Below, in pieces: positions 27,448 to 35,419 of a stretch of DNA of 48,288 bases. Location: assembly GCF_016820515.1 (NCBI RefSeq), contig NZ_JADHDV010000027.1:1-48288 (forward strand), read 5' to 3'. The notes under the pieces were generated by a model. That model made no database searches. It was not told the DNA's origin and was given only the letters and a program-made list of their open reading frames with translations. Both the position numbers and the translations under genes were made by a program. The DNA is from Pseudoxanthomonas beigongshangi (lineage in GTDB: Bacteria > Pseudomonadota > Gammaproteobacteria > Xanthomonadales > Xanthomonadaceae). Every line of letters starts with the position of its first letter. Position 1 is the stretch's first letter.

Positions 27448-28044
27448 TCACCGGGTCGGCTGCAGCGCCACCACGCGCACGTTGAAGGAATTGCAGGCCT
27501 TGTCCACGCAGATGCCGTTGAGCCATGCCTCGCCACTGCCGAACATCACGCCCTTGTAGTTGACGAACAGTTCCGAGTAGCGCTGGCGGACGATCGCGTC
27601 GGCCATCGCCGGGGTGACGATGCGGCCGTACTGGGCGATGAATTCCGGCGCATTCCGGATGGTCGTGGCCTTGCCATCGACCGTGGTCTTGAACGGGAAG
27701 TCGATCATCGCCGCCACCGTGGCGGCGTCCTTCTGCGCGACCGCCTGCTGGAACGCCAGGATTGCGGTTTCATAGCGCGCGGCGTCGCCCAGCAGCTGGC
27801 CGATGCGCTGGTTGACCTCGGTGTGATCGTCGGCTTCACCGGCCGCGGCGGGGGTCGGCGCGGCCGCGCCGCCATGGGTCTGCGCAATCGGTTCGGGCGT
27901 GGAAGACGCCGGCGCGTCCGCCGCCGGGGCCGCGGCTTCGGCCGGGACGGCAGCGGGTTCGGGAGCGGCTGCAGGTTGCGGTTCCGCGGCGGGTTTGCAG
28001 GCGGCCAGCAGCAGCATCGCGGCCACGGGAATCCATGCTTTCAT
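27448..28044 (-). CDS. Lipoprotein of unknown function
   Basis: A 198-residue predicted lipoprotein: the hydrophobic signal (MKAWIPVAAMLLLAAC) ends in a lipobox with Cys 16. Residues 17-70 are an Ala/Pro/Glu-rich linker. The C-terminal 125 residues resemble an NTF2-like fold by pattern (AILAFQQAVAQKDAATVAAMIDFPFKTTV), which is inference. Two further Cys near the C-terminus (ICVDKACNSF) could form a disulfide. No named domain was recognised. Confidence 0.8.
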   Translation of the reverse strand: MKAWIPVAAMLLLAACKPAAEPQPAAAPEPAAVPAEAAAPAADAPASSTPEPIAQTHGGAAAPTPAAAGEADDHTEVNQRIGQLLGDAARYETAILAFQQAVAQKDAATVAAMIDFPFKTTVDGKATTIRNAPEFIAQYGRIVTPAMADAIVRQRYSELFVNYKGVMFGSGEAWLNGICVDKACNSFNVRVVALQPTR

Positions 28045-28124
28045 CGTTCGCCTCCGGCAAGGGCGCGCGCGTCGCGCCACGGCGGCATGTTAGCCGGTTC
28101 CGTGGCGGCGACGCGGGAAGCGTG

Positions 28125-29177
28125 TCACTCCACGACTTCCGCCAGCACGCGACGGCCGGTGGCGATCTCCACCGCCTCCTCCGCTTCGGTTTCGCGGCGC
28201 GCCGATTCGGCTAGCGCGCTCGCGCACGCCTCGGCCTGCTGCTTCAGGTACACCGGGCAGTGTTCCATCATGTAGTCCATGTCGAACTTCAGCCGCTCGA
28301 CCAGGAAATCGACGAACGCGCGCACCTTCGGCGACATCATGCGGCCACGCGGAAACACCGCGTTGAACTCGAATTCCGGGCCGGTCCATCCGGCCAGAAC
28401 ACGCTGCACGTAGCCCTGTTCCAGGTAGGATTTGACCATCACGTCGGCCGCCACCATCAGGCCCTCGCCACACAGCAGCGCACCCTTCAGCGCGGCCGGA
28501 TCGTTGGCGACCAGGATCGGGTTGATCGCGAAGTCCTTGTCCTGGTTGCCGTCGTTGAGGGTCCAGCAGAAGCTGCCGCCGCCGCGCCGGTGCTTGGGCA
28601 TCGCCAGCGCGCGATGGTGCTGGAGATCGTCCGGGCCCAACGGTTCGCCGTAGCGGGCCAGGTAGCTCTTGCTGGCGTAGACCTGGGTGCGCAGCACGCC
28701 CAGCCGGCGCGCGACCAGATTGGAATCGGGCAGGTTGCCCAGCCGCAGCGCCACGTCGATCTCGCCGCCGATCAGATCCAGCGGTTCGTTGCTGAGCAGC
28801 ATTTCCACCCGGATCTCCGGGAACTGCGCATGGAATTCGCCCAGCAGCGGGGCAATCTTGTCGATGCCGATCGAGTAGGGCGTGGTGAAGCGCAGCCAGC
28901 CGCGCGGGCCACCCTGCAACTGGTTGACCGCGCTTTCGGCCTCGCTCAGTTCACGCGCGATGCGTTGGCAGTGTTCGTAGTAGATGTTGCCCGCTTCGGT
29001 GAGGCCCAGCTTGCGGGTGGTCCGATGCAGCAACTGCGCGCCCAGGCGCGTTTCCAGTTCCTGCACCTTGCGGCTGACCGTGGTCTTGGGCAGGCCGAGC
29101 GTCTTGGCGGCGGCGATGAAACTGCCCTGTTCGACCACCTTGACGAAGATCAGCGTGTCGTTGAGATCGTGGCTCAT
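28125..29177 (-). CDS. LysR family transcriptional regulator
   Basis: A 350-residue DNA-binding regulator. The N-terminal winged helix-turn-helix spans residues 5-65 (FVKVVEQGSFIAAAKTLGLPKTTVSRKVQELE). The periplasmic-binding-protein-like effector domain covers about residues 90-300. The protein is longer than the usual 300-310 residues: after the domain comes a tail with Ala- and Glu-rich sequence (AESARRETEAEEAVEIATG). It is divergent from a run of three coupled cistrons and from the MexEF-OprN-like operon. The arrangement recalls MexT beside mexEF-oprN in Pseudomonas, but orthology is not shown. Confidence 0.93.
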   Translation of the reverse strand: MSHDLNDTLIFVKVVEQGSFIAAAKTLGLPKTTVSRKVQELETRLGAQLLHRTTRKLGLTEAGNIYYEHCQRIARELSEAESAVNQLQGGPRGWLRFTTPYSIGIDKIAPLLGEFHAQFPEIRVEMLLSNEPLDLIGGEIDVALRLGNLPDSNLVARRLGVLRTQVYASKSYLARYGEPLGPDDLQHHRALAMPKHRRGGGSFCWTLNDGNQDKDFAINPILVANDPAALKGALLCGEGLMVAADVMVKSYLEQGYVQRVLAGWTGPEFEFNAVFPRGRMMSPKVRAFVDFLVERLKFDMDYMMEHCPVYLKQQAEACASALAESARRETEAEEAVEIATGRRVLAEVVE

Positions 29178-29306
29178 GGGGGAGACTCCGGGGAGGCGGA
29201 TCCGGATTGGACCGCCAGCGGGATGATTATTCCCCTAAATCCGGACTAATCAAGTCCCCATTGAAGGCATAAGGTAGCCCCCTGTTCCGCTGGCGATGAC
29301 CTCCCC
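29178..29306. promoter_or_regulatory. LysR divergent intergenic region with candidate operators
   Basis: The 129-bp gap holds a 9-bp inverted repeat (CGCCAGCGG at 29213-29221 and CCGCTGGCG at 29287-29295), the dyad GGGATGATTATTCCC (29220-29234), and two ATCCGGA copies (29200-29206 and 29239-29245). This is where a LysR protein would be expected to bind. The true T-N11-A site cannot be fixed by eye. Confidence 0.4.
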
Positions 29307-29534
29307 ATGTCGCTTTCCCTGCCCAACCGCCTTCCCCTGGCCGTCCGCCGCCTGTCCGAAACACCGGTCATGCGGTCGTTTACGCTGGCCCATCGCGCGC
29401 CTGGCGTGGAGATCCGCCTGCGTCCGCGCCGCGCGGCCGAAACGGTGGAGGTGGGTCAAGGCAGCACCCCGTCGGCGACCGCTCCCTGGCTGTTCCCGAT
29501 AATTATCCCGAATGCGGGAGTAAACATCCCATGA
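29307..29534 (+). CDS. Small coupled cistron of unknown function (75 aa)
   Basis: A 75-residue reading frame, basic, rich in Arg, Leu and Pro, with no recognised domain and no signal peptide. It is supported by strong G/C bias at third codon positions and by its TGA overlapping the ATG of the next frame (ATGA). It is the first frame after the divergent LysR promoter region. A shifted overlapping frame also starts with ATG at 29296, so the gene remains uncertain. The AT-richer end (29495-29510) carries a palindrome and might be regulatory instead. Confidence 0.4.
   Translation: MSLSLPNRLPLAVRRLSETPVMRSFTLAHRAPGVEIRLRPRRAAETVEVGQGSTPSATAPWLFPIIIPNAGVNIP
29495..29510. promoter_or_regulatory. 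Palindromic candidate operator CCCGATAATTATCCCG
   Basis: The core GATAATTATC (29499-29508) is a perfect palindrome flanked by CCC/CCG. It is AT-rich in a GC-rich region and sits 20 bp before the ATG at 29531. It may mark a promoter or operator for the second cistron. Confidence 0.3.
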
Positions 29535-30016
29535 GCGGGATACTTGCTTCTTCTTTCTCCGGCCAGGCGGCGTCGCCGTCCCCGGCGCTGCGCCTGAACC
29601 TGGCCGCGACCGTGCGTTCCGGTTCCGCATCGCAGGATCGTGCAATCACGCCGCAGGATCCGGATATCGCTTTCCCGTCCGCCCGCCCCACACTTTCCCC
29701 CACGTCGGAACCCTCCCCCGCCGACGCGGTGAAAGCCACCGCCCCGGACAATGCCGCCGCCTCCCTCCCCCAAGCGCCTGGCGGCGTGTCCGGCCTGCTG
29801 GCCAGGTGGTGGCGCCGTTGGTCACGGGGACAGTCCGCCGACACGTCGACCGAACCGTCGCGTGCGCGTCTGTCCCCGCGGCCGCCGGTGGCGGGTTTCC
29901 GGGAATTCACCGTGCCGCGCCGGATGCAGTCGGGCGCCGCGACCGTGCTGCGCGCCCGCGCGTTCGGCCAGCGCGCGCTGCTGACCGGCGCGGGTTCCCG
30001 CCGGAGCCGGCCATGA
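29531..30016 (+). CDS. Coupled cistron of unknown function (161 aa)
   Basis: A 161-residue basic protein, low-complexity in its N-terminal 90 residues (Ser, Pro, Ala-rich) and more structured at the end (FREFTVPRRMQSGAATVLRARAFGQRALLTG). Both ends overlap neighbours as ATGA: its ATG with the stop of the 75-residue frame and its TGA with the ATG of the SDR gene. Codon third positions favour G/C, less strongly near the start. No family is recognised. It could be a genuine lineage-specific gene or an open frame upstream of the SDR. Confidence 0.45.
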   Translation: MSGILASSFSGQAASPSPALRLNLAATVRSGSASQDRAITPQDPDIAFPSARPTLSPTSEPSPADAVKATAPDNAAASLPQAPGGVSGLLARWWRRWSRGQSADTSTEPSRARLSPRPPVAGFREFTVPRRMQSGAATVLRARAFGQRALLTGAGSRRSRP

Positions 30017-30789
30017 AAGGCACCGCCGCGCATCCGCAGGCGCTGGTGCTGGGTGCCGCCGGCACGGTCGGCGCCGGTGTGGTCGGCGCGCTGCTGGAAG
30101 TCGGCAGCCCGGTGCTGGCGGTTGGACGCGAAGGCCCGCGCATGCAGGCGCTGGCCGATCGCTTCACCGACGAGCCCGGCCTGGAGTTCATGCACAGCGG
30201 CTGCATCTTCAGCGATGACGATGCGGCGCGGCTGGCCCGGGACATCCGTGCGCGCGGCCGGCCGCTGCGCGCGGTGTTCGCCAGCCTGACCAGCCCGCTC
30301 GAATCCGGGCGCCTGCTGGACAAGCCCGCCGACGTGCTTCGCCACAAACTGGAAATGGACGTCATCCCGCACCTGGCCGCGGCCCGGCACCTGCTGCCGC
30401 TGCTGGCCGAGTCGGGTGGCACCACGCACTACATCCTGGTCGGCGGCCCGTTCGCCGAACGCGGATGGTCCGGCTACGGACATGCTTCGGTGACCGGCGC
30501 CACCATGCGGATGATGGCGCAGGTGCTGCACGAGGAAGCGCACGCACTGGGCGTGCGCGTGCAGTTGCTGTCGGTGGACAAGCCGATCTGCACGCCGGCC
30601 AATGCCGGCAACGCCTGCGCCGAATGGCCCAACGCGCTGGCGGTGGGACGCAATGCGGTGTCGTTGCTGAGCCGTCACGGCAAGCCACTGCCAATCGTCT
30701 CCTATTCGAAGGAGTTGGCGGCGGCACCGACCCGGACGCTGTTCTCCGATTTTCCCGCTTCCCGCTGGGGCGATGCCGCCCCCGCTTGA
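30013..30789 (+). CDS. Atypical SDR-fold protein
   Basis: A 258-residue NAD(P)-binding Rossmann protein. The cofactor loop is LVLGAAGTVGAGV. The active-site region reads GYGHASVTGATM: Tyr is followed at +4 by Ser, so the catalytic YxxxK Lys is missing. The missing Lys makes it either a non-catalytic SDR or a member with altered chemistry. It begins within the stop of the previous frame (ATGA). Its own last codons overlap the SoxR-type promoter of the efflux operon. Confidence 0.82.
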   Translation: MKGTAAHPQALVLGAAGTVGAGVVGALLEVGSPVLAVGREGPRMQALADRFTDEPGLEFMHSGCIFSDDDAARLARDIRARGRPLRAVFASLTSPLESGRLLDKPADVLRHKLEMDVIPHLAAARHLLPLLAESGGTTHYILVGGPFAERGWSGYGHASVTGATMRMMAQVLHEEAHALGVRVQLLSVDKPICTPANAGNACAEWPNALAVGRNAVSLLSRHGKPLPIVSYSKELAAAPTRTLFSDFPASRWGDAAPA

Positions 30790-30816
30790 CCTCAACTTAA
30801 GTTCAGGTCTTAGGCT
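30786..30816 (+). promoter_or_regulatory. SoxR-type promoter/operator for the RND efflux operon
   Basis: TTGACC (30786-30791), a 19-bp spacer and TAGGCT (30811-30816). The spacer contains the dyad ACCTCAACTTAAGTTCAGGT (30789-30808), close to the SoxR consensus ACCTCAA...TTGAGGT. The long 19-bp spacer is the hallmark of MerR/SoxR activation by DNA distortion. The geometry is identical at 40836-40866 beside soxR. Confidence 0.78.
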
Positions 30817-30856
30817 TCACGCCCGTTGTTCCTCCCCCACCCACCACGAGACTTCC

Positions 30857-32077
30857 ATGAACAAGTACATCGACATCGCTCCGCGTACGCGACGATTCCT
30901 TGCCCTGGGCGCGGCCAGCGTGCTGTCGCTGGCCATCCTGGCCGGCTGCAGCGGCGGCCAGGCCAGCGAAACCGGCGCCCCGCCGCCGCCTTCGGTCAGC
31001 GTCGCCCCGGTGCTGATCAAGCCGGTCAGCCAGTGGGACGAATTCAGCGGCCGCATCGAGGCCATCGAGAACGTCGAACTGCGTCCGCGCGTGTCCGGCT
31101 ACATCGATCGCGTCAACTACACCGAAGGCCAGGAAGTGAAGAAGGGCGAAGTCCTCTTCACCATCGACGCGCGCAGCTACCGCGCCGAACTGGCGCGCGC
31201 GCAGGCCGAACTGGCGCGTGCCCGCACCCAGGCCGAACTGGGCCGCAGCGAGGCCGAGCGTGCGCGCAAGCTGTCCGAGCTGCAGGCCATCTCCACCGAG
31301 GAATACGAGCAGCGCCGTTCCGCCGCCGCCCAGGCGCAGGCGAACGTCGCCGCCGCCCAGGCCGCGGTGGACTCGGCCCGCCTCAACCTGGAATGGACCC
31401 AGGTGCGCGCGCCGATCGACGGCCGTGCCGGGCGCGCGCTGGTGACCGCCGGCAACCTGGTCACCGCCGGCGACAGCGCCAGCGTGCTGACCACGCTGGT
31501 GTCGCTGGACAAGGTGCACGTGCACTTCGACGCCGACGAGCGCGCGTTCCTGCGTTACGCCGAGATGGCCCGCAAGGGTGAACGCCCGAGCGAACGCGAC
31601 GGCAAGGTACCGGTGCAGGTCGCGCTGGCCGACGACCAGGGCTTCCCCTACAACGGCACGGTCGATTTCCTCGACAACCAGGTCGATCGCAGCACCGGCA
31701 CCATCCGCGCCCGCGCGGTGCTGGACAACAAGGATCGCCTGTTCACGCCGGGACTGTACGCCCGCGTGCGCCTGTTGGGCAGCGGCGAATTCAAGGCCGC
31801 GCTGATCGACGACAAGGCCGTGCTCACCGATCAGGACCGCCGCTATGTCTACGTGGTCGACAAGGAAGGCAAGGCGCAGCGCCGCGACGTCAAGCTGGGC
31901 CGGATGGTGCAGGGCCTGCGGATCGTCGAACAGGGCCTGGTCGCCGGTGACCGCGTGATCATCAGCGGCGTGCAGAAGGTGTTCTTCCCCGGCATGCCGG
32001 TGAACGCCAAGGTGGTCGCGATGGATGCCAAGCCGGAAGACAAGGCCCCCGCGCCCGACGCCGTCGCCATGAAGTAA
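30857..32077 (+). CDS. RND efflux periplasmic adaptor (MexE-like)
   Basis: A 406-residue membrane-fusion protein linking the inner-membrane pump to the outer-membrane channel. It has a lipoprotein signal (LSLAILAGC, Cys at about 31), the biotinyl-lipoyl motif VSGYIDRVNYTEGQEVKKGEVLFTID, and an alpha-helical hairpin of Ala/Glu/Arg heptads (residues about 110-180). The membrane-proximal domain includes LGRMVQGLRIVEQGLVAGDRVIISG. The ATG at 30857 is 41 bp after the SoxR-type -10 box. It is the first gene of a four-gene operon. Confidence 0.94.
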   Translation: MNKYIDIAPRTRRFLALGAASVLSLAILAGCSGGQASETGAPPPPSVSVAPVLIKPVSQWDEFSGRIEAIENVELRPRVSGYIDRVNYTEGQEVKKGEVLFTIDARSYRAELARAQAELARARTQAELGRSEAERARKLSELQAISTEEYEQRRSAAAQAQANVAAAQAAVDSARLNLEWTQVRAPIDGRAGRALVTAGNLVTAGDSASVLTTLVSLDKVHVHFDADERAFLRYAEMARKGERPSERDGKVPVQVALADDQGFPYNGTVDFLDNQVDRSTGTIRARAVLDNKDRLFTPGLYARVRLLGSGEFKAALIDDKAVLTDQDRRYVYVVDKEGKAQRRDVKLGRMVQGLRIVEQGLVAGDRVIISGVQKVFFPGMPVNAKVVAMDAKPEDKAPAPDAVAMK

Positions 32078-32193
32078 GCCCCGCCGCGCCCGCCGGAGGC
32101 GGGCAACGCATTGACTGAGCCGTCCCTCCCCACCTCCCCCACGTCGTGGGAGGGGCGAGTCCTCTGCTTTCCCATTTTCCAGGAAATCCACCC

Positions 32194-35100
32194 ATGGACT
32201 TCTCAAAGTTCTTCATCGACCGGCCGATCTTCGCCGCGGTGTTGTCGATCGTGATCTTCGCCGCCGGCCTGATCTCGATCCCGATGCTGCCGATCGGCGA
32301 ATACCCCGAAGTGGTGCCGCCCTCGGTGGTCGTGCGCACGGTCTATCCCGGCGCCAATCCCAAGGTCATCGCCGAAACCGTCGCCACGCCGCTGGAAGAA
32401 GCCATCAACGGCGTCGAGGACATGATGTACATCAAGTCCGTCGCCGGTTCCGACGGCGTGCTGCAGCTGACCGTGACCTTCAAGCCGGGCACCGATCCGG
32501 ACGAGGCCGCGGTGCGCGTGCAGAACCGCGTCGCCCAGGCGCAGGCGCGCCTGCCCGAGGACGTGCGCCGCCAGGGCGTGACCACGCAGAAGCAGTCCCC
32601 CGTGTTCCTGATGGTCGTCCATCTGGTCTCCAAGGACGGCAAGTACGACTCGCTGTACCTGCGCAACTACATGCGCCTGCACGTCAAGGACGAGATGGCG
32701 CGCATCACCGGCGTGGGCGATGCCCAGGCCTTTGGTGGCGGCGACTACGCCATGCGCATCTGGCTGGATCCGGACAAGGTCGCCGCGCGCGGCCTGACCG
32801 CCAGCGACGTGCTGCGCTCGGTGCGCGAACAGAACGTGCAGGTCTCGGCCGGCCAGCTCGGCGCCGAGCCGATGCCCAACGGCAGCGACTTCCTGCTGCC
32901 GATCAACGCCAAGGGCCGCCTGGAAAGCGCCGAGGAATTCGGCGACATCGTGCTCAAGAGCGGCAACGAGGGCGAAATCGTGCGCCTGTCGGACGTGGCC
33001 CGGATCGAGCTGGCCGCCGGCGACTACACCCTGCGCGCCCGCCTGAACGGCATGAACGCCGCCGCGCTGGGCATCTTCCAGGCACCCGGCGCCAACGCGC
33101 TGGAAATCCGCGACGCGGTCGTCGCCAAGATGGCCGAGATCCGCAAGAAGCTGCCGCCGGGCGTGGAAATCACCTCGGTGTACGACACCACGGTGTTCGT
33201 GCGCGATTCGATCAAGTCGGTGATCACGACGCTGCTGGAAGCCACCCTGCTGGTGGTGCTGGTGGTTATCCTGTTCCTGCAGACCTGGCGCGCCTCGATC
33301 ATCCCGCTGCTGGCGGTGCCGGTGTCGGTGGTCGGTACCTTCGCGGTGCTGTACCTGCTGGGCTATTCCATCAACACCCTGACCCTGTTCGGACTGGTGC
33401 TGGCGATCGGCATCGTGGTCGACGACGCCATCGTGGTGGTGGAGAACGTCGAACGCCACATCGAGGAAGGCGCCACCCCGCTGGAAGCGGCGCACCTGGC
33501 GATGAAGGAAGTGTCCGGCCCGATCATCGCGATCGCGCTGGTGCTGTGCGCGGTGTTCGTGCCGATGGCGTTCCTGACCGGCGTGACCGGCCAGTTCTAC
33601 AAGCAGTTCGCGGTCACCATCGCCATCTCCACGGTGATCTCCGCGATCAACTCGCTGACCCTGTCGCCGGCGCTGGCCGCCAAGCTGCTGAAGCCGCACG
33701 GCGCGCCCAAGGACGCCCCGGCGCGCATCATCGACCGCCTGTTCGGCTGGCTGTTCCGCCCGTTCAACCGGTTCTTCAAGCGCAGCTCCGAGCGCTATGA
33801 GGGCGCGGTCTCGCGCGCGTTGGGCCGTCGCGGCGCGGTGTTCGCGGTGTACGCGCTGCTGCTGCTGGGCGCGGGCGTGATGTTCAAGGCGGTGCCGGCG
33901 GGCTTCATCCCGCTGCAGGACAAGCTGTACATCATCGCCGGCGTGAAGATGCCGGAAGGCGCCTCGATCGAACGCACCGATGCGGTGCTGAAGAAGATGG
34001 CCAAGATGGCGATGGAAGTGGAAGGCGTGCAGGACGAGATCGCGTTCCCCGGCCTGAACCCGCTGCAGTTCACCAATACCCCCAACAGCGGCGTGGTGTT
34101 CTTCAACCTCAAGCCGTTCGGTGACCGCAAGAACAGCGCCGAGCAGATCACCGCCGAGCTGAACCAGAAGTTCTCCACCATCCAGGAAGGCTTCACCTTC
34201 GCGCTGATGCCGCCGCCCATCCAGGGCCTGGGCAACGGTTCGGGCTGGTCGCTGTTCATCGAGGACCGCACCCGCCTGGGTTATGGCGAGCTGCAGAACG
34301 CGGTGCAGGCGTTCCAGGGCGCGGCGTCGCAGACGCCGGGCATGGGCTTCCCGATCAGCAGCTACCAGGCCAACGTGCCGCAGCTGGACGCCGAGGTCGA
34401 TCGCGTCAAGGCCAAGGCCCAGGGCGTGCCGCTGACCGAGTTGTTCGACACCCTGCAGACCTACCTGGGTTCGGCCTACGTCAACGACTTCAACATGTTC
34501 GGCCGCACCTGGCAGGTCATCGCCCAGGCCGACGGCCAGTTCCGCGACAACGTCGAGGACATCGCCAACCTGCGCACCCGCAACGCCAACGGCGAGATGG
34601 TGCCGGTCGGCAGCATGGTCAACATCAAGCAGACCTACGGTCCGGATCCGGTGATCCGCTTCAACGGCTATCCGGCCGCCGACCTGCTGGGTGAAGCCGA
34701 TCCGCGCGTGCTGTCGTCCGGCGAGGCGATGGCCAAGGTCACCGAGCTGGCCGAGAAGGTCCTGCCGACCGGCATGGGCATCGACTGGAGCGATCTGAGC
34801 TACCAGCAGGCGACCCAGGGCAAGGCCGCGCTGGTGGTGTTCCCGCTGGCGGTGATGCTGGCCTTCCTGGTGCTGGCGGCGCTGTACGAAAGCTGGACCC
34901 TGCCGCTGGCGGTGATCCTGATCGTGCCGATGACGCTGCTGTCGGCGCTGCTGGGCGTGTGGCTGACCAACGGCGACAACAACGTGTTCGTGCAGGTGGG
35001 CCTGGTGGTGCTGATGGGCCTGGCGTGCAAGAACGCGATCCTGATCGTCGAGTTCGCCCGCGAGCTGGAGCTGCAAGGCAAGAGCATCGTCGAGTCGGCG

Positions 35101-35364
35101 CTGGAAGCCTGCCGCCTGCGCCTGCGTCCCATCGTCATGACCTCGGTGGCGTTCATCGCCGGCACCGTGCCGCTGGTGCTGTCGACCGGCGCCGGCGCGG
35201 AAGTCCGCTCGGTCACCGGCATCACCGTGTTCGCCGGCATGCTGGGCGTGACCCTGTTCGGCCTGTTCCTGACCCCGGTGTTCTACGTGGCGCTGCGCAA
35301 GCTCGCGCATCGCCCACTGGTCTCGCACGCCCCGGCGCACGCGACCGGTGAAGCACACCCGTAA
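32194..35364 (+). CDS. RND multidrug efflux permease (MexF-like, HAE1 family)
   Basis: A 1056-residue inner-membrane proton/drug antiporter. The opening MDFSKFFIDRPIFAAVLSIV and LPIGEYPEVVPPSVVV, and the long LFLQTWRASIIPLLAVPVSV segment, closely resemble P. aeruginosa MexF by eye. The proton-relay Asp pair is in LAIGIVVDDAIVVVENVERH (about D410 and D411). The HAE1 layout of twelve transmembrane helices and two large periplasmic loops fits. It is 116 bp after the adaptor gene. Substrates by analogy with MexF would include chloramphenicol, quinolones and redox-cycling compounds. Confidence 0.96.
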   Translation: MDFSKFFIDRPIFAAVLSIVIFAAGLISIPMLPIGEYPEVVPPSVVVRTVYPGANPKVIAETVATPLEEAINGVEDMMYIKSVAGSDGVLQLTVTFKPGTDPDEAAVRVQNRVAQAQARLPEDVRRQGVTTQKQSPVFLMVVHLVSKDGKYDSLYLRNYMRLHVKDEMARITGVGDAQAFGGGDYAMRIWLDPDKVAARGLTASDVLRSVREQNVQVSAGQLGAEPMPNGSDFLLPINAKGRLESAEEFGDIVLKSGNEGEIVRLSDVARIELAAGDYTLRARLNGMNAAALGIFQAPGANALEIRDAVVAKMAEIRKKLPPGVEITSVYDTTVFVRDSIKSVITTLLEATLLVVLVVILFLQTWRASIIPLLAVPVSVVGTFAVLYLLGYSINTLTLFGLVLAIGIVVDDAIVVVENVERHIEEGATPLEAAHLAMKEVSGPIIAIALVLCAVFVPMAFLTGVTGQFYKQFAVTIAISTVISAINSLTLSPALAAKLLKPHGAPKDAPARIIDRLFGWLFRPFNRFFKRSSERYEGAVSRALGRRGAVFAVYALLLLGAGVMFKAVPAGFIPLQDKLYIIAGVKMPEGASIERTDAVLKKMAKMAMEVEGVQDEIAFPGLNPLQFTNTPNSGVVFFNLKPFGDRKNSAEQITAELNQKFSTIQEGFTFALMPPPIQGLGNGSGWSLFIEDRTRLGYGELQNAVQAFQGAASQTPGMGFPISSYQANVPQLDAEVDRVKAKAQGVPLTELFDTLQTYLGSAYVNDFNMFGRTWQVIAQADGQFRDNVEDIANLRTRNANGEMVPVGSMVNIKQTYGPDPVIRFNGYPAADLLGEADPRVLSSGEAMAKVTELAEKVLPTGMGIDWSDLSYQQATQGKAALVVFPLAVMLAFLVLAALYESWTLPLAVILIVPMTLLSALLGVWLTNGDNNVFVQVGLVVLMGLACKNAILIVEFARELELQGKSIVESALEACRLRLRPIVMTSVAFIAGTVPLVLSTGAGAEVRSVTGITVFAGMLGVTLFGLFLTPVFYVALRKLAHRPLVSHAPAHATGEAHP

Positions 35365-35419
35365 GCATCCCTTTCGTCCTTTGGTTCGTTTCTCCCTCCC
35401 CCACTCCCTGGAGAATCCC

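Noticed and set aside
29806..30012. N-terminal extension of the SDR-like gene to 327 residues
   Set aside because: The added residues do not resemble an SDR, and the Rossmann motif starts normally from the ATG at 30013, which overlaps the previous stop.
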